DNA from: Puffinus mauretanicus
Taxonomy: Eukaryota; Chordata; Aves; Procellariiformes; Procellariidae
Assembly (NCBI GenBank): GCA_023333565.1
Contig: JAJKFH010002859.1
Coordinates: 186,001-250,000, forward strand
Reading direction: 5' to 3'
DNA: 64,000 nucleotides
The translations under genes and the position numbers were made by a program. Shown one piece after another: positions 25,301 through 34,300 of this stretch; position 1 is the first letter of the stretch, and every line of letters starts with the position of its first letter. The notes under the pieces were generated by a model that worked only from the letters and a program-made list of their open reading frames with translations, did no database searches and was not told the origin of the DNA.

Positions 25301-26869
25301 TGTGGTTAGATAGAGCCCTTCCCAGGAGACGACTGCTGTTGGAGAACTGGCTGTGCTAACACATTGTGCTGCTGTGTTGCAAATACTGTTGCAAATGTCC
25401 TAAAATACAGCATTGTACTGTTACGTGAGATATCGAAAGTCAAGTCAGGAAATGGATGCATATAGTAGTCTTACATTGTTCTGGTGGGAAGTTTGACCTG
25501 TGAATTCTTTCACAGTCTTTTATAAGGACTTTTAAAATGCTGGCAATTTCTGTGCTTTTATGTCCTTTTTTCTCCCTCTACAAAAATAATATAATAGTAA
25601 ACCATGAAATTCAAATCAAAACAAATTGTGGATGATGACTGGATGAAATTCTATGCTTTGCGTTATACAGAATACCAGAATTTGTCTTGATCTTCTTAGT
25701 CATAAAATCTACTATCTTAGTTTTGTGGGGTCCTTAAAGGGCCTCAAATTCTTACACAGGAATCTGACAGTCCTTTCACATGCAGACAAGTGGAGGAGCC
25801 TTGACTGGTTGGAAATCTCTCACTAATGGGCAACAACAGAAGTGGATGTTCTTTCTCAGGCTTTGTCCTTTAGCTGGTTCACTGTACGCTACATCCCAGT
25901 CCGAGGTTGATTGTGTTGTATAGCCACATCTGAGAGTTCAGAGCAATATAGAAGATAATTTTAAATAAAAGAAGTATCATAGTTTGCAAGCCCTTAGAGA
26001 TGCCATCAGAGGGTGTGCTAGTCATTTGCCTGTTCAAACCAGCTCTCACTGTCTATAGTAGCGCATGAAGGGCAGAGCTATGACCTGCCTCTGCCTTAAA
26101 AAGCAGAGCATGTATGTTGACCTCAAAAAGTCAGATTTTGTGTGTGTGTGACTCCCTTTGTGACCTCTGTATGTGTTCGTGTAGTATTATGCAGTTTTGA
26201 GTTTTCTAGGTGTTTAGATGACAAATTACTCTCTTGCATTAAACTTTCTTACGCATGCTGTGATTGCAACTGAAAGACTTAGAAGATATTATGATGTGGT
26301 TTTCTACTTTCCTCTGTGGAATGAAAGCAGAGAAACTTTCATACCTAGGGAACTCAAAATAAATTATTCAGGCCCAGTGTTAACAGGAATTGGGCTGTTC
26401 TTGGACCATTATTCTAAAGAATTAATTTGAATGTGGATGAATAGCTTTAATGGATGAAGTATTGCCTGTTCATATTTCATACTAATGTGATACACTTCTC
26501 ACTCCTGCCACTTTGCACCATCCAGCTGATGTCCTGGTTGTTGTTCACAGTCTGGCAAAACTACTCTAGTGATGCGTAAAATAGGGTGTAAACTTAGACA
26601 AGACGACATTTCTTCTTTTCCTGAGTGCCATCTCTGAGAGGTGGTAAATACTGGAGGTTTAATAATTTAAATACTGAAATATTTTTCCACTAATGTTAAC
26701 TTTTTCTGTTGTGCACATTTTTTTCTTTTTCTACTTTTGTAGGTTGCAGCTGTGCAGATATGATTTTGTACTGATGGAGAACACTGAACTGACCTTCAAA
26801 CCTATCCCTTGCCAGAGAGGGGTACATGAAGAGAGAGCTTCTACTAACTTAATTTCTCTCACAGAGTGA
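7350..26869 (+). CDS. LIPI: Lipase member I (secreted PA-selective phospholipase A1 family), ten coding exons with a frameshift in exon 9
   Basis: Ten exons with matching phases assemble a 466-residue pancreatic-lipase-family protein if one missing base in exon 9 is allowed for. Human LIPH and LIPI are of similar length. It starts with a hydrophobic signal peptide ([16 protein letters not shown]). The catalytic Ser157 is in GVSLG, Asp181 in LDPAGP and His251 in CDHQRS. A short lid-type cysteine loop follows the histidine and a C-terminal beta-sandwich region comes last. Family members hydrolyse phosphatidic acid to 2-acyl lysophosphatidic acid outside the cell. LIPI rather than LIPH is favoured by shared residues such as FxRxPP, FSG, DYK, VKIL..FY and LKSL (compared with the human proteins from memory), and by the gene-poor downstream flank. 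The overall sequence remains quite LIPH-like. As written, translation stops at 22795-22797. Confidence 0.87.
7399..10539 (+). other. LIPI intron 1
   Basis: GT-AG intron of 3.1 kb, AT-rich. I recognise no repeat family, gene or RNA in it. The short ORFs on both strands look accidental. Confidence 0.75.
10540..10916 (+). CDS. LIPI: LIPI exon 2 (N-terminal alpha/beta-hydrolase part)
   Basis: Acceptor TTTTTCAG and donor GTAAGG; 377 nt, residues 17-142. It begins with an acidic EEEE stretch and CPEF. It carries the conserved [12 protein letters not shown] strand and oxyanion region and the [11 protein letters not shown] block found throughout the pancreatic lipase family. N-glycosylation sequons are visible at NVT and NTS. 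The frame stays open about 55 bases into the intron, so a naive ORF would overrun the donor. Confidence 0.93.
10917..12551 (+). other. LIPI intron 2
   Basis: GT-AG intron of 1.6 kb, AT-rich, ending in a strong pyrimidine tract before the exon 3 acceptor. No recognisable gene or repeat. Confidence 0.75.
12552..12660 (+). CDS. LIPI: LIPI exon 3 (nucleophile elbow)
   Basis: 109 nt, acceptor CTGATAG, donor GTAAGG, phase 0 in and 1 out. It encodes residues 143-178, with the GXSXG elbow as GVSLG (Ser157), followed by GAHIAGFVG and GRITG, near-invariant in LIPH and LIPI. Confidence 0.95.
12661..15251 (+). other. LIPI intron 3
   Basis: GT-AG intron of 2.6 kb. It contains a short imperfect tandem of an atgagtgtat-type unit near 14550-14600. 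Nothing else recognised. Confidence 0.75.
15252..15353 (+). CDS. LIPI: LIPI exon 4 (catalytic Asp)
   Basis: 102 nt, phase 1 in and 1 out, donor GTAATG. It encodes LDPAGP with catalytic Asp181, then a loop with FTREPP that matches LIPI better than LIPH, and [13 protein letters not shown], a conserved family block. Confidence 0.95.
15354..16821 (+). other. LIPI intron 4
   Basis: GT-AG intron of 1.5 kb, strongly AT-rich. It contains a perfect three-copy 12-bp tandem repeat shortly before the exon 5 acceptor, listed separately. Confidence 0.75.
16731..16766. repeat. 12-bp tandem repeat, three perfect copies
   Basis: Unit gtaatgctaaat occurs three times head to tail with no mismatch. The array ends 55 bases before exon 5. 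Perfect identity implies recent expansion, so copy number may vary between individuals. Confidence 0.95.
16822..16911 (+). CDS. LIPI: LIPI exon 5
   Basis: 90 nt, phase 1 in and 1 out, acceptor CTTTAG, donor GTAAAT. It encodes the [16 protein letters not shown] block shared by LIPH and LIPI. It ends in VFSG, where FSG is LIPI-like. Confidence 0.94.
16912..18068 (+). other. LIPI intron 5
   Basis: GT-AG intron of 1.2 kb. It holds the perfect inverted repeat at 17124-17158 and AT-rich flanks; otherwise unremarkable. Confidence 0.75.
17124..17158. repeat. Perfect inverted repeat: 13-bp arms, 9-base loop
   Basis: attccatcatacc (17124-17136) and ggtatgatggaat (17146-17158) are exact reverse complements around gttattatt. 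The element can form a 13-bp hairpin in the intronic RNA. An AT-rich palindrome-like tract follows directly. No flanking direct repeat is obvious. Confidence 0.95.
18069..18236 (+). CDS. LIPI: LIPI exon 6 (catalytic His, lid region)
   Basis: 168 nt, phase 1 in and 1 out, donor GTAAGA. CDHQRS carries catalytic His251. The cysteine-bounded segment [19 protein letters not shown] is the short-lid type region of the PA-PLA1 group, lacking the long lid of triacylglycerol lipases. DYK and LDC are LIPI-like. Confidence 0.95.
18237..19811 (+). other. LIPI intron 6
   Basis: GT-AG intron of 1.6 kb. No gene, RNA or known repeat family recognised. Confidence 0.75.
19812..19904 (+). CDS. LIPI: LIPI exon 7
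   Basis: 93 nt, phase 1 in and 1 out, donor GTGAGT. It encodes GYYAD...TKAYFDT...PFC, linking the catalytic domain to the C-terminal beta-sandwich domain; it aligns without gaps in frame to both paralogues around FDT and PFC. Confidence 0.94.
19905..22272 (+). other. LIPI intron 7
   Basis: GT-AG intron of 2.4 kb. The 20600-21800 part is less AT-rich and has overlapping ORFs of up to 127 codons in several frames, none with recognisable motifs or acceptor/donor pairs that fit the gene. Confidence 0.7.
22273..22384 (+). CDS. LIPI: LIPI exon 8
   Basis: 112 nt, acceptor TTTGCAG, donor GTATGT, phase 1 in and 2 out. It encodes the start of the C-terminal domain: [12 protein letters not shown] then [16 protein letters not shown], strikingly close to LIPH in this stretch. 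Confidence 0.94.
22385..22754 (+). other. LIPI intron 8
   Basis: Short GT-AG intron of 370 bp; nothing notable inside. Confidence 0.75.
22755..22927 (+). CDS. LIPI: LIPI exon 9, carrying a one-base frameshift
   Basis: 173 nt, acceptor TTTCTTTAG, donor GTAAGT. The first 30 bases read [10 protein letters not shown] in the frame delivered by exon 8. From GTC at 22785-22787 the family sequence continues one frame over (VKIL..FYQD, then [17 protein letters not shown], then LKSLNNPER) and delivers exactly the phase exon 10 needs. One base is therefore missing near 22783-22785. In the uncorrected frame, TAA at 22795-22797 ends the protein after about 380 residues. The stop is about 130 nt before the last exon junction, which predicts nonsense-mediated decay. 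The rest of the exon shows no other damage, so the lesion is young, polymorphic, or an assembly error. Confidence 0.9.
22928..26742 (+). other. LIPI intron 9
   Basis: GT-AG intron of 3.8 kb, the largest of the gene, AT-rich. It contains a 10-bp inverted repeat (tataattaca/tgtaattata) at 24450-24480 with an 11-base loop. No known repeat family recognised. Confidence 0.7.
26743..26869 (+). CDS. LIPI: LIPI exon 10 (C-terminus and stop)
   Basis: Acceptor CTTTTGTAG; 127 nt to TGA at 26867-26869. It encodes [13 protein letters not shown] and FKPIPC, conserved in LIPH and LIPI, then 17 residues ([17 protein letters not shown]) after the last family cysteine, longer than the tails I recall for the human proteins. 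Confidence 0.92.
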
Positions 26870-27060
26870 CATTTTGATTCTTCCTCAGGATAAAGACTGC
26901 AATGAGAAAGGAAATGAGATAAGCTAGATTTATTTTCAAGAGTCTACCTGGTAATATGCATTACTTGCTTTGAGTGCCTTGGGGTGTAATTAATTGAAAA
27001 GTTCAGATATCTATGTATTTGGGAAATTTGAATAAAGTAAATGTATCATGGTAGAGAACA
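26870..27060 (+). other. LIPI 3' UTR with polyadenylation signal
   Basis: AATAAA at 27031-27036 is followed by a T/G-rich stretch after about 30 bases, a plausible cleavage context. A second AATAAA at 27534-27539 could serve a longer 3' end. The 3' limit is approximate. Confidence 0.65.
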
Positions 27061-27805
27061 TGCAATGGTCTCTTTGTTATTATCTGTTAGCAATGAAGCA
27101 ACTACTGAATTAAATATGAATTATCTGCATAATCCTGGCACGTTATTTGTCAAGACATACATATATTTAATTATTTATTATTTATAATGGCTTTTACATG
27201 GAAACATAATTATCTGCCTACTAAGTGAATTTAATATACTGTACATGTGATCTACAGGTCTAATACACTGCAGTTTTGCTGTGCTATATTCATTGGGTAA
27301 ATGAATTCACATTTTCTCATTATATAATATCTCAGTCTCTAAGAGCTGGAACAATAAGATTTGTGGGCATATATGTAAATTTGCTATTTAAATCAATTAT
27401 CTTTATGCTCATTGTAGATTAATATTATTGCAACCATTCAGATTTTTTTCTATTAAACCTATGGACAGGGCAGCAATGTTTCAGGTATGAAGCAACTCTA
27501 AAGTCTATTCTGAAGAGAATAACTTAAAGATGAAATAAATGCATTTTCAATTCGTTTCTGTTTGGTCCTCTTGGAATTAGAGCTGCTGCTCGGGTTGAGA
27601 TTGATGACAGCTTTTCACCTATTGGAATGTGAGCAGGAATAAGCCCTACATAAAGGTTTCCTCCTCCAGTTCAGAAAAAGGTTTTCCAATGCCAGATTGC
27701 CTTTCCTGATGGTACTGATTGAAGAACAGTTATGTATATTTTTCTTCTTCAAGGTTGTTTTATATATTTAACCCTGGTTTCTCATGTAAATGAGTTCTAT
27801 GCATG
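27061..27805. other. Intergenic, AT-rich; no gene seen
   Basis: It lies between the lipase polyadenylation site and the solo LTR. It holds a possible distal AATAAA (27534-27539) and the left copy of the LTR target duplication (gcatg, 27801-27805). Confidence 0.6.
27801..27805. repeat. Target site duplication, left copy (gcatg)
   Basis: Five bases identical to 28380-28384, immediately outside the LTR terminal TG. Confidence 0.9.
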
Positions 27806-28379
27806 TGTCGTGGTTTAACCTGGCAGCAGCCAAATACCACGCAGCCGCTCGCTCACCCCCCCGCCGGGTGGGATGGGGGAGAGAATCAGAAGGGTAAAAG
27901 TGAGAAAACTCGTGGGTTGAGATAAAGACAGTTTAATAGGGAAAGCAAAAGCCGCGCACGCAAGCAAAGCAAAACAAGGAATTCATTCACCACTTCCCAT
28001 CGGCAGGCAGGTGTTCAGCCATCGCCAGGAAAGCAGGGCTCCATCACGCGTAACGGTTACTTGGGAAGACAAACGCCATCACTCCGAACGCCCCCCCTCC
28101 TTCTTCTTCACCCAGCCTTATATGCTGAGCATGACGTCATATGGTATGGAATAGCCTATTGGCCAGCTGGGCCAGCCGTCCTGGCCACGGTCCCTCCCAG
28201 CCCCCTGCATATCTGGCAGGGCATGGGAAGACAAAAAGTCCTTGACTAGCATAAACAATACCTAGCAACAACCAAAACATCAGTGTGTCATCAACATTGT
28301 TCTCACACTACATCCAAAACACAGCACTATACCAGTTAATAGGAAGAAAATCAACTCCATCCCAGCCAAAACCAGGACA
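27806..28379 (-). mobile_element. Solo LTR of an avian endogenous retrovirus (574 bp)
   Basis: Ends are TGTCGTGGTTT and AAACCAGGACA, an imperfect terminal inverted repeat. They are flanked on both sides by gcatg (27801-27805 and 28380-28384), a perfect 5-bp target duplication. No internal retroviral sequence remains, so this is a recombination product. The sense strand is minus: reading that way it begins TGTCCTGGTTTTGGCTGGGA, then a CRE/ATF site (TGACGTCA, 28132-28139), a TATA-like TATAAGG (28116-28122), and ATTAAA (27932-27937) as a likely polyadenylation signal. A 5-bp duplication is typical of ERVL-like elements, so class is tentative. The family is one I recognise as common in birds. Confidence 0.9.
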
Positions 28380-28384
28380 GCATG
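28380..28384. repeat. Target site duplication, right copy (gcatg)
   Basis: Five bases identical to 27801-27805, immediately outside the LTR terminal CA. Confidence 0.9.
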
Positions 28385-31300
28385 TTATCCTTTTCCTTTC
28401 TTTCCTATGTCCCCACTGTCCCTGGTCTTGACAGCAATACTTGGTTGAACCTATTGACCAATGTCATCTGAATGGCAGAGTGGGAGGTCCAAAACCTATG
28501 AATTGTAAGTTTTATTGAAAGTCAACAGCTGGGTTAGAAGGAAGATGGACAATAGTGTCCTAAGGAAGGGAAAGCAAGTTATAACTTCGTCCTTTTCATT
28601 GCAAGGGACAGCTCCAGCATGTTGGTCAGTACGTGCAAAGCTCTGAACCAGCCATTGCACATGCTTTTACTTGTCTAGACACACCAGAAAAATACAGAAC
28701 TGTGGATAGACTTGCTCATGGACTGACTTTTTTAAAAAATTATTTATTCTATAGAAATGGTAATTACGTTACCATAGGTTTTCTCAGGTAGTGTCTTTCT
28801 CAGCTTTATCATTTTATTTTATACTTCTTTGTTCCTTTCCTCTAAGGGAGTCATAAGGAGATACACAGGAAAAGACATTTTTGTCTGCTTAGATGCATGT
28901 GTATGGAGGGGTGGGGTTTTTTTTATTTCTCCTCCCCTTTTTTTTGTAAACTGCTGTTATTCTGCTTGTTTTCACCCTGCAGGTTTTCGTCCAGACTTGT
29001 TCTCATCACCCCTAGCTTCCCCTTTACAGGTCTCTCAGCCTCCTTTATTTCATCATCTTGCCTCCAAATACCTGTTTCTTATATCACTCTAAAAAAGCAT
29101 GGAGACTTCAGAGTAAATTTCAAATGTCTTGAACTAGAATCTTTCAATGGGTGACACAGATGTTCAGGCATAGAAATGTATCAGATGGCCTTTTAAGTTT
29201 CCTTTTAATGTTGCTTCCTACAACTTCTCTGAAGTTTTATATTTGTATATGGTTTTAATTTAAATTTTTTTTTTTAATTTTTTTTATATTCTCGCTTTTT
29301 CCCCCCCATTGTTTTTATGTCCTGCTGAGAAGAATTGAAGTACAGAGATATGAATATGATTTTTGACTGTAAACTTTTATTTTGCTTGAGATATTCAATT
29401 ACAAGTTAATATCTGGAAAAATTAATGAAATTATATTAGCTCTAAATTGCCAGCGTAAATGGTAGTTATACTTCTTTTTCCAGTGATGGAACTGAGTGCT
29501 TGTTTATTACCACAGCTATTATTGATGTAGTTGTCAAACAAATGGTTTTTTCCCCTATTTTTGTGGATTGTTTACCCGTACGAGCTTGATTGTCAACAGC
29601 TTACTCTATTTAAAGACAGAGACACATAAAAGTCTACCTTTTCAGCATTTGCTGGGGTTCCATTTTCACTAGGAACTATATCCTTTGCCATTTACTTGCT
29701 CCCCAAATTAGGATAGAACTCTGGTATTGCAGCCCTTGGAAAGGAGAACTTGCACTAATATATGCTTTTAGACAGTAGTCGTAACTCATACACAACGGAC
29801 TACTAGCCTCACGCATCCTTTATCTATCATGTAAACATACTGGCAAAATGGTGGCTACGCAGGCAGTCATGATATATTGAGTGCTGGGTTAAAGCATAAA
29901 ACATGAGCAAGAAAATGTGAAGAATTGAGGACTGAGATACCTTCCTAGAATGTTTCCATTATAAAGGCATCGAAAAAATGTGAGGTAAGGTGCTGTTGAA
30001 AAGATACAAGGAGACGTACTGGCATGACTAATAGTGTTGCACAGTGGTGCAGTATAAAGGTAATAATAATATTTTCACATATTTTAAACATACCTATAAA
30101 AAGGGTAGGACAGAAATAGTGATTTATTGCCTTGATTTGGCTAAACTTTGGGTAAAAAGGAAAGAAGCAGTGGGATTGATAAGGAGGTTCCAATAAACAA
30201 CACGAGACAGAAAGAAACTTTTTTTTTCCCCTAATTTCCCATCTTAGTTGGTAATTTCCATTTCTTAAGAGGGACTGTTCCAGGCAGTGCATTTCCAGCA
30301 CATAATTGCACTTCTCAAGTGGCTAAGCACTTGGACTGTAGTCTTGTGTCTCCCAGCACCAACAAAAATATGCTGTAATTGTTTGGAAATGTATTGCTTT
30401 TTATGGCTCACTGCCACATGCTACTTTGTGCTAATTCTGTCAGCTCCCTTGAGCTCAGCAGAGGATGCCACAGTCAGGCAGAAAGTGAAAATATTCCAAG
30501 GAGTTCCCTATTCTGAAGCAAGTGGTGATGGTAGTTCAGTGGAGCACACTTCTTCTGCATCAGAACTGAAGAGGGGTTGGAGTCATTGCAGTACTGTTTT
30601 GCATTCTCTGCCAGAGTACAAAATATACACTAAAATTTTTAATTTTATTGCAAAAAGATGTACATATGTTTTCATTGGGAAAATTCAGAATGAGCTGAAA
30701 ACCCCAAATCAATTTCCATTGAGAAAATCTAAAATGGAGAAATAGCCGTTTCAGACTAGTTTGACTTGCAATGAAGTATGTGCTTTATAGAACTACCCTA
30801 AATGCTCTGATTTTCTCCTGGTTCAGTATTTGGCAATAAGCACTGGCCTGCTGGGTGGTCTGGTGATGCTGTTGTGCTTTGGTTTTCTTACCTGTAAAAT
30901 AGAAAATTGTCCAGCCAAAAAACATTTCCCAATTTGTAATGATAAATTTTGTTAACTTTATTTTAGAAGTTTGCTTGTATCTAGTGTGTTTAACTGTAAG
31001 GAACAATCTCTATACATGTGAAGAAAGATATATCCCATGAGTAAATGTAGGCTCTGTAATTAACCAGTATATTGTAGTAATACCAAAGGGATCTCGTTAG
31101 TATATACTTGTAGTAATGAACTCTAAATTATTTCTATCAAATGCAACAAGCTTGGGAGATTTAATGCAGTATTTATATTTAGTGCCTAGTCACAGAGAGA
31201 TGAAATTGTTAAGTGACAGGTTTATAAAACTAATATAAGCTTGTTTTTCCTTGTTAGCTTGTGTTAGACCCGGTATGGATTTGATAACGTCATCTTTTAA

Positions 31301-34300
31301 CCATACTATTTCAAATGACATGACAGTGAGGATATGTCAAGAAACTCATTAAGCACTAGTAGTCACTGGAGTAAGCAGTAGCTTGCTTACGACAAAAAAC
31401 AATGTATAATACAGGAGATGTTCACTACATCACTCTCTTAATTCACAATAGGTTGAAATGGTCTAGATTAAAGATATGTAAAACAAGACCATCTGCCAGT
31501 TTAATTTGGGATGGCTTTATTGATTTCAGTGATGCTATATAAAGTTAAGGCTGTGGTTTATGATCTCTGCCTCAGATAAAGATTGATTTCACATTGGGAT
31601 TACTTATTTGTATAAGGTAAAGTACAGATATGTGTTGGTGGAATTAATGGCTAAGTTTATATACAGCTAAGTGGAAAGCAATTTAGTAAGGAGATGCTGA
31701 AAGAAGGTCAGGTATCTTTTTAGGAAGAAGAAAGCCCTGTAAAAACATCTACTCTTTTAATGCGAATTTTGTAAATAGAGTTATGGGTTACTTCTAAAGG
31801 AACATTTCAGGGTAATTAATAATCACATGGGACATTAATGTCTTGATGGCAAGTGATGGACCAGTACAGCGCAGCTGATATGAGTGAGGAAGGAAGGATT
31901 CAGACATGGGGACTTAAAGAGGTACTAAATCAGGATTTATGCGAAGCCCAGAGTCACCTCCTGCGTTTGACAGCTGCCACTGATAGCACTCAGTGCGTAA
32001 CTCAACTTATTTTTTCACTTTGAAGTTTCCAAGATTTCTTCTGAGCATATCCAGATGTGTGCATCAGTCTTAGTGCTGAACAGTTTGACACTGCTGCCTA
32101 GCTAACCAATATCCCAAGTCTAAGCATGCTTACACCTCCCCCTTCAGTCTGGTGGGCATGCCTGGTGCACATCTAATGCTTTGAACTAAAGTCCGCACAA
32201 AAAGTTGAGACAGACTCTGCCTTCTGTTAAAAAAGTGTAAGGAAAATGATGTGCTGCTGCTCCCTACCAGACAGAGTTTATAGTTAAGAGACCGTGTTTG
32301 GAGTACAAGTTAGTCATCCGTGGCATAGAGGAGGTATAGGTCTACATCTATGGATTCCCCAGGGAGTGCTTGTGCCCTCATGCTCTAAGCCCTCCTGGTC
32401 TGGGCACACTTTCCCCCCTCCTCTTGAAGGTCTGGCGCTGTGCAGAATGGGACCGGGATTGACTGGGATAGAGAAAGCACACGTGAGCCCTGCGATGGGA
32501 GAGGGACTCTTGGGTGACAGGCCTTACTTTAGGGGCTGTTAAATAGTCAATGTGTAAAAAGGGCTTACTCTTAAAAGTCTGTGTTCAGTTCCAGCTGAAC
32601 GGCCTGTCCTTTCTTAAAAGGTGAAGAACCAGCCTACTGCCACAGAGCCCTGGATTCACTGCAGCTGCCAAAGAGGCTCTGCACTGTGGCATCAAAATCC
32701 AGTTTTAGTTTCAGCCCTTGCATCCTTCTGTGTACTGTAGGAGTGTAGGAGAGAAACAGTGATTAAGAGCTTTATGACCTAAAAAAGTGATGTGGTAGCT
32801 TTTGGATAAGCTCAGCTTTTAGGTCCCTGACCTGCTGTGACTTCAGTGCAGCTGGATACAGTGGTTGTGGCCATCAAGTAGCATGGCCCAGGAGGAGAGG
32901 ATTGGTAGCCTTAACTGTTGATGTGAGACTTGATTACTCACTATATGCTCTAGCTCTAGCGAGCCCTCAGACAAGCTCAGTTCTGGTCCCACTGACTGAC
33001 TCCCCAGTACTGATCAGAGTGCATTAGGTGTGCTCCTGGAGGGCATCTTTCAATCTAATTTTATTTGAAATCAACCCACTCTGAATGCTCGGAGACTGCT
33101 CTGCAATGCGAACTAGGATGTGGTAAGTTGAGATGGTTGTTTCAGAAGCACAGTCCTGGTTCAAACTAAAAGGCTTATGCAGCTAATGCCAAAATACTCT
33201 GGATAAACGTATCCATACAGTGGGTGTATCTGAAAATGGAAAGATGACACTTGTTTAAAAAGTGGAAGTGTGACACCTGTGGCAGTTAATATTTCCACCG
33301 TACCTCAGAATACCAGACAGCCACTTGCTTCCTGCTTGACTGTTTGAGTAATGGGGGGGTGGTGATTTTTATCATGTTTATCAACTGCATGCAGTTTACA
33401 CATTAATTGCATAGCGTATTTAATCTTCTTATATCTATGTTTCTTACATTGTTCTGAATATGAATGTAAGGAAAAGGGATAATGGTCCTACGAATACAAT
33501 GTACAGAGAAACAAAGAATAAAGTGTAACTGGAGGTGAGAAAAATGTGTGAAGATTTTAGAAGAAATGAAAAAGTAGTCAGAAGAGGGCAGCCTTTTCAC
33601 ATAAGCTATAAACCAACAACAATACAGAAAACATCTTAAATTAGTCCTTTCACTATAGTTAAGCACGCCAGTATGGGGTTAACCTTGTTAAGGAAACTGC
33701 AACATGCACAAAACTGGATCACAACAAGAATGCTTCTCTTTTGTGCTACCTTCAAAGGACAGAGGCCTGGCTTTGTAGTAGCAGTTTTTTCCTGTTATGT
33801 TCAAACAATAGAGTTAGGAATGATTTTAAGATGAGTGAACAAAGGGAAATGTGATCATTCTTTTTTTTTTTTGTAGTTTAAGGCAAATGAACTTTGAGTA
33901 CTTCAGGTATTACGGGCAAAATACACTTGCTTAAATATTATTGCAGAGAGGTAAGCCAATATTTAGAATAAAAACTAACAAAGCACTAGTAAATTAAGTG
34001 AATGATGCTTTATTAATGTATTCTTAATCATATCAATCTGTCTCGGTATTTATTCAAATACAATATGTAGTCATGAAGGCTGTTTCAAATAGTGAAATTT
34101 ATATCATAAGCAATTGGCAGACTACACTGGTTTTATACAGAACTTGTTGCAGTCAGTAGACTCCAGCTACAACTAGTCTGTAACTATTCCAGTTAATATA
34201 TCACTGCAGTGGAAAAAGAGAAACCCTAAAATTTGAATGAACATCATTTATGAACTGATACAAGAGATTATGAAGATGTGTCTGTTTTAACTTCTGATTC

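Noticed and set aside
7350..26869. Assignment as LIPH
   Set aside because: Several segments are close to LIPH, but the loop and C-terminal signatures match LIPI and the dense neighbours expected beside LIPH are absent. Not fully excluded.
30287..30745. 152-codon ORF on the + strand with a hydrophobic start
   Set aside because: No recognisable domain, composition typical of translated AT-rich noncoding DNA, and no supporting splice or promoter context.
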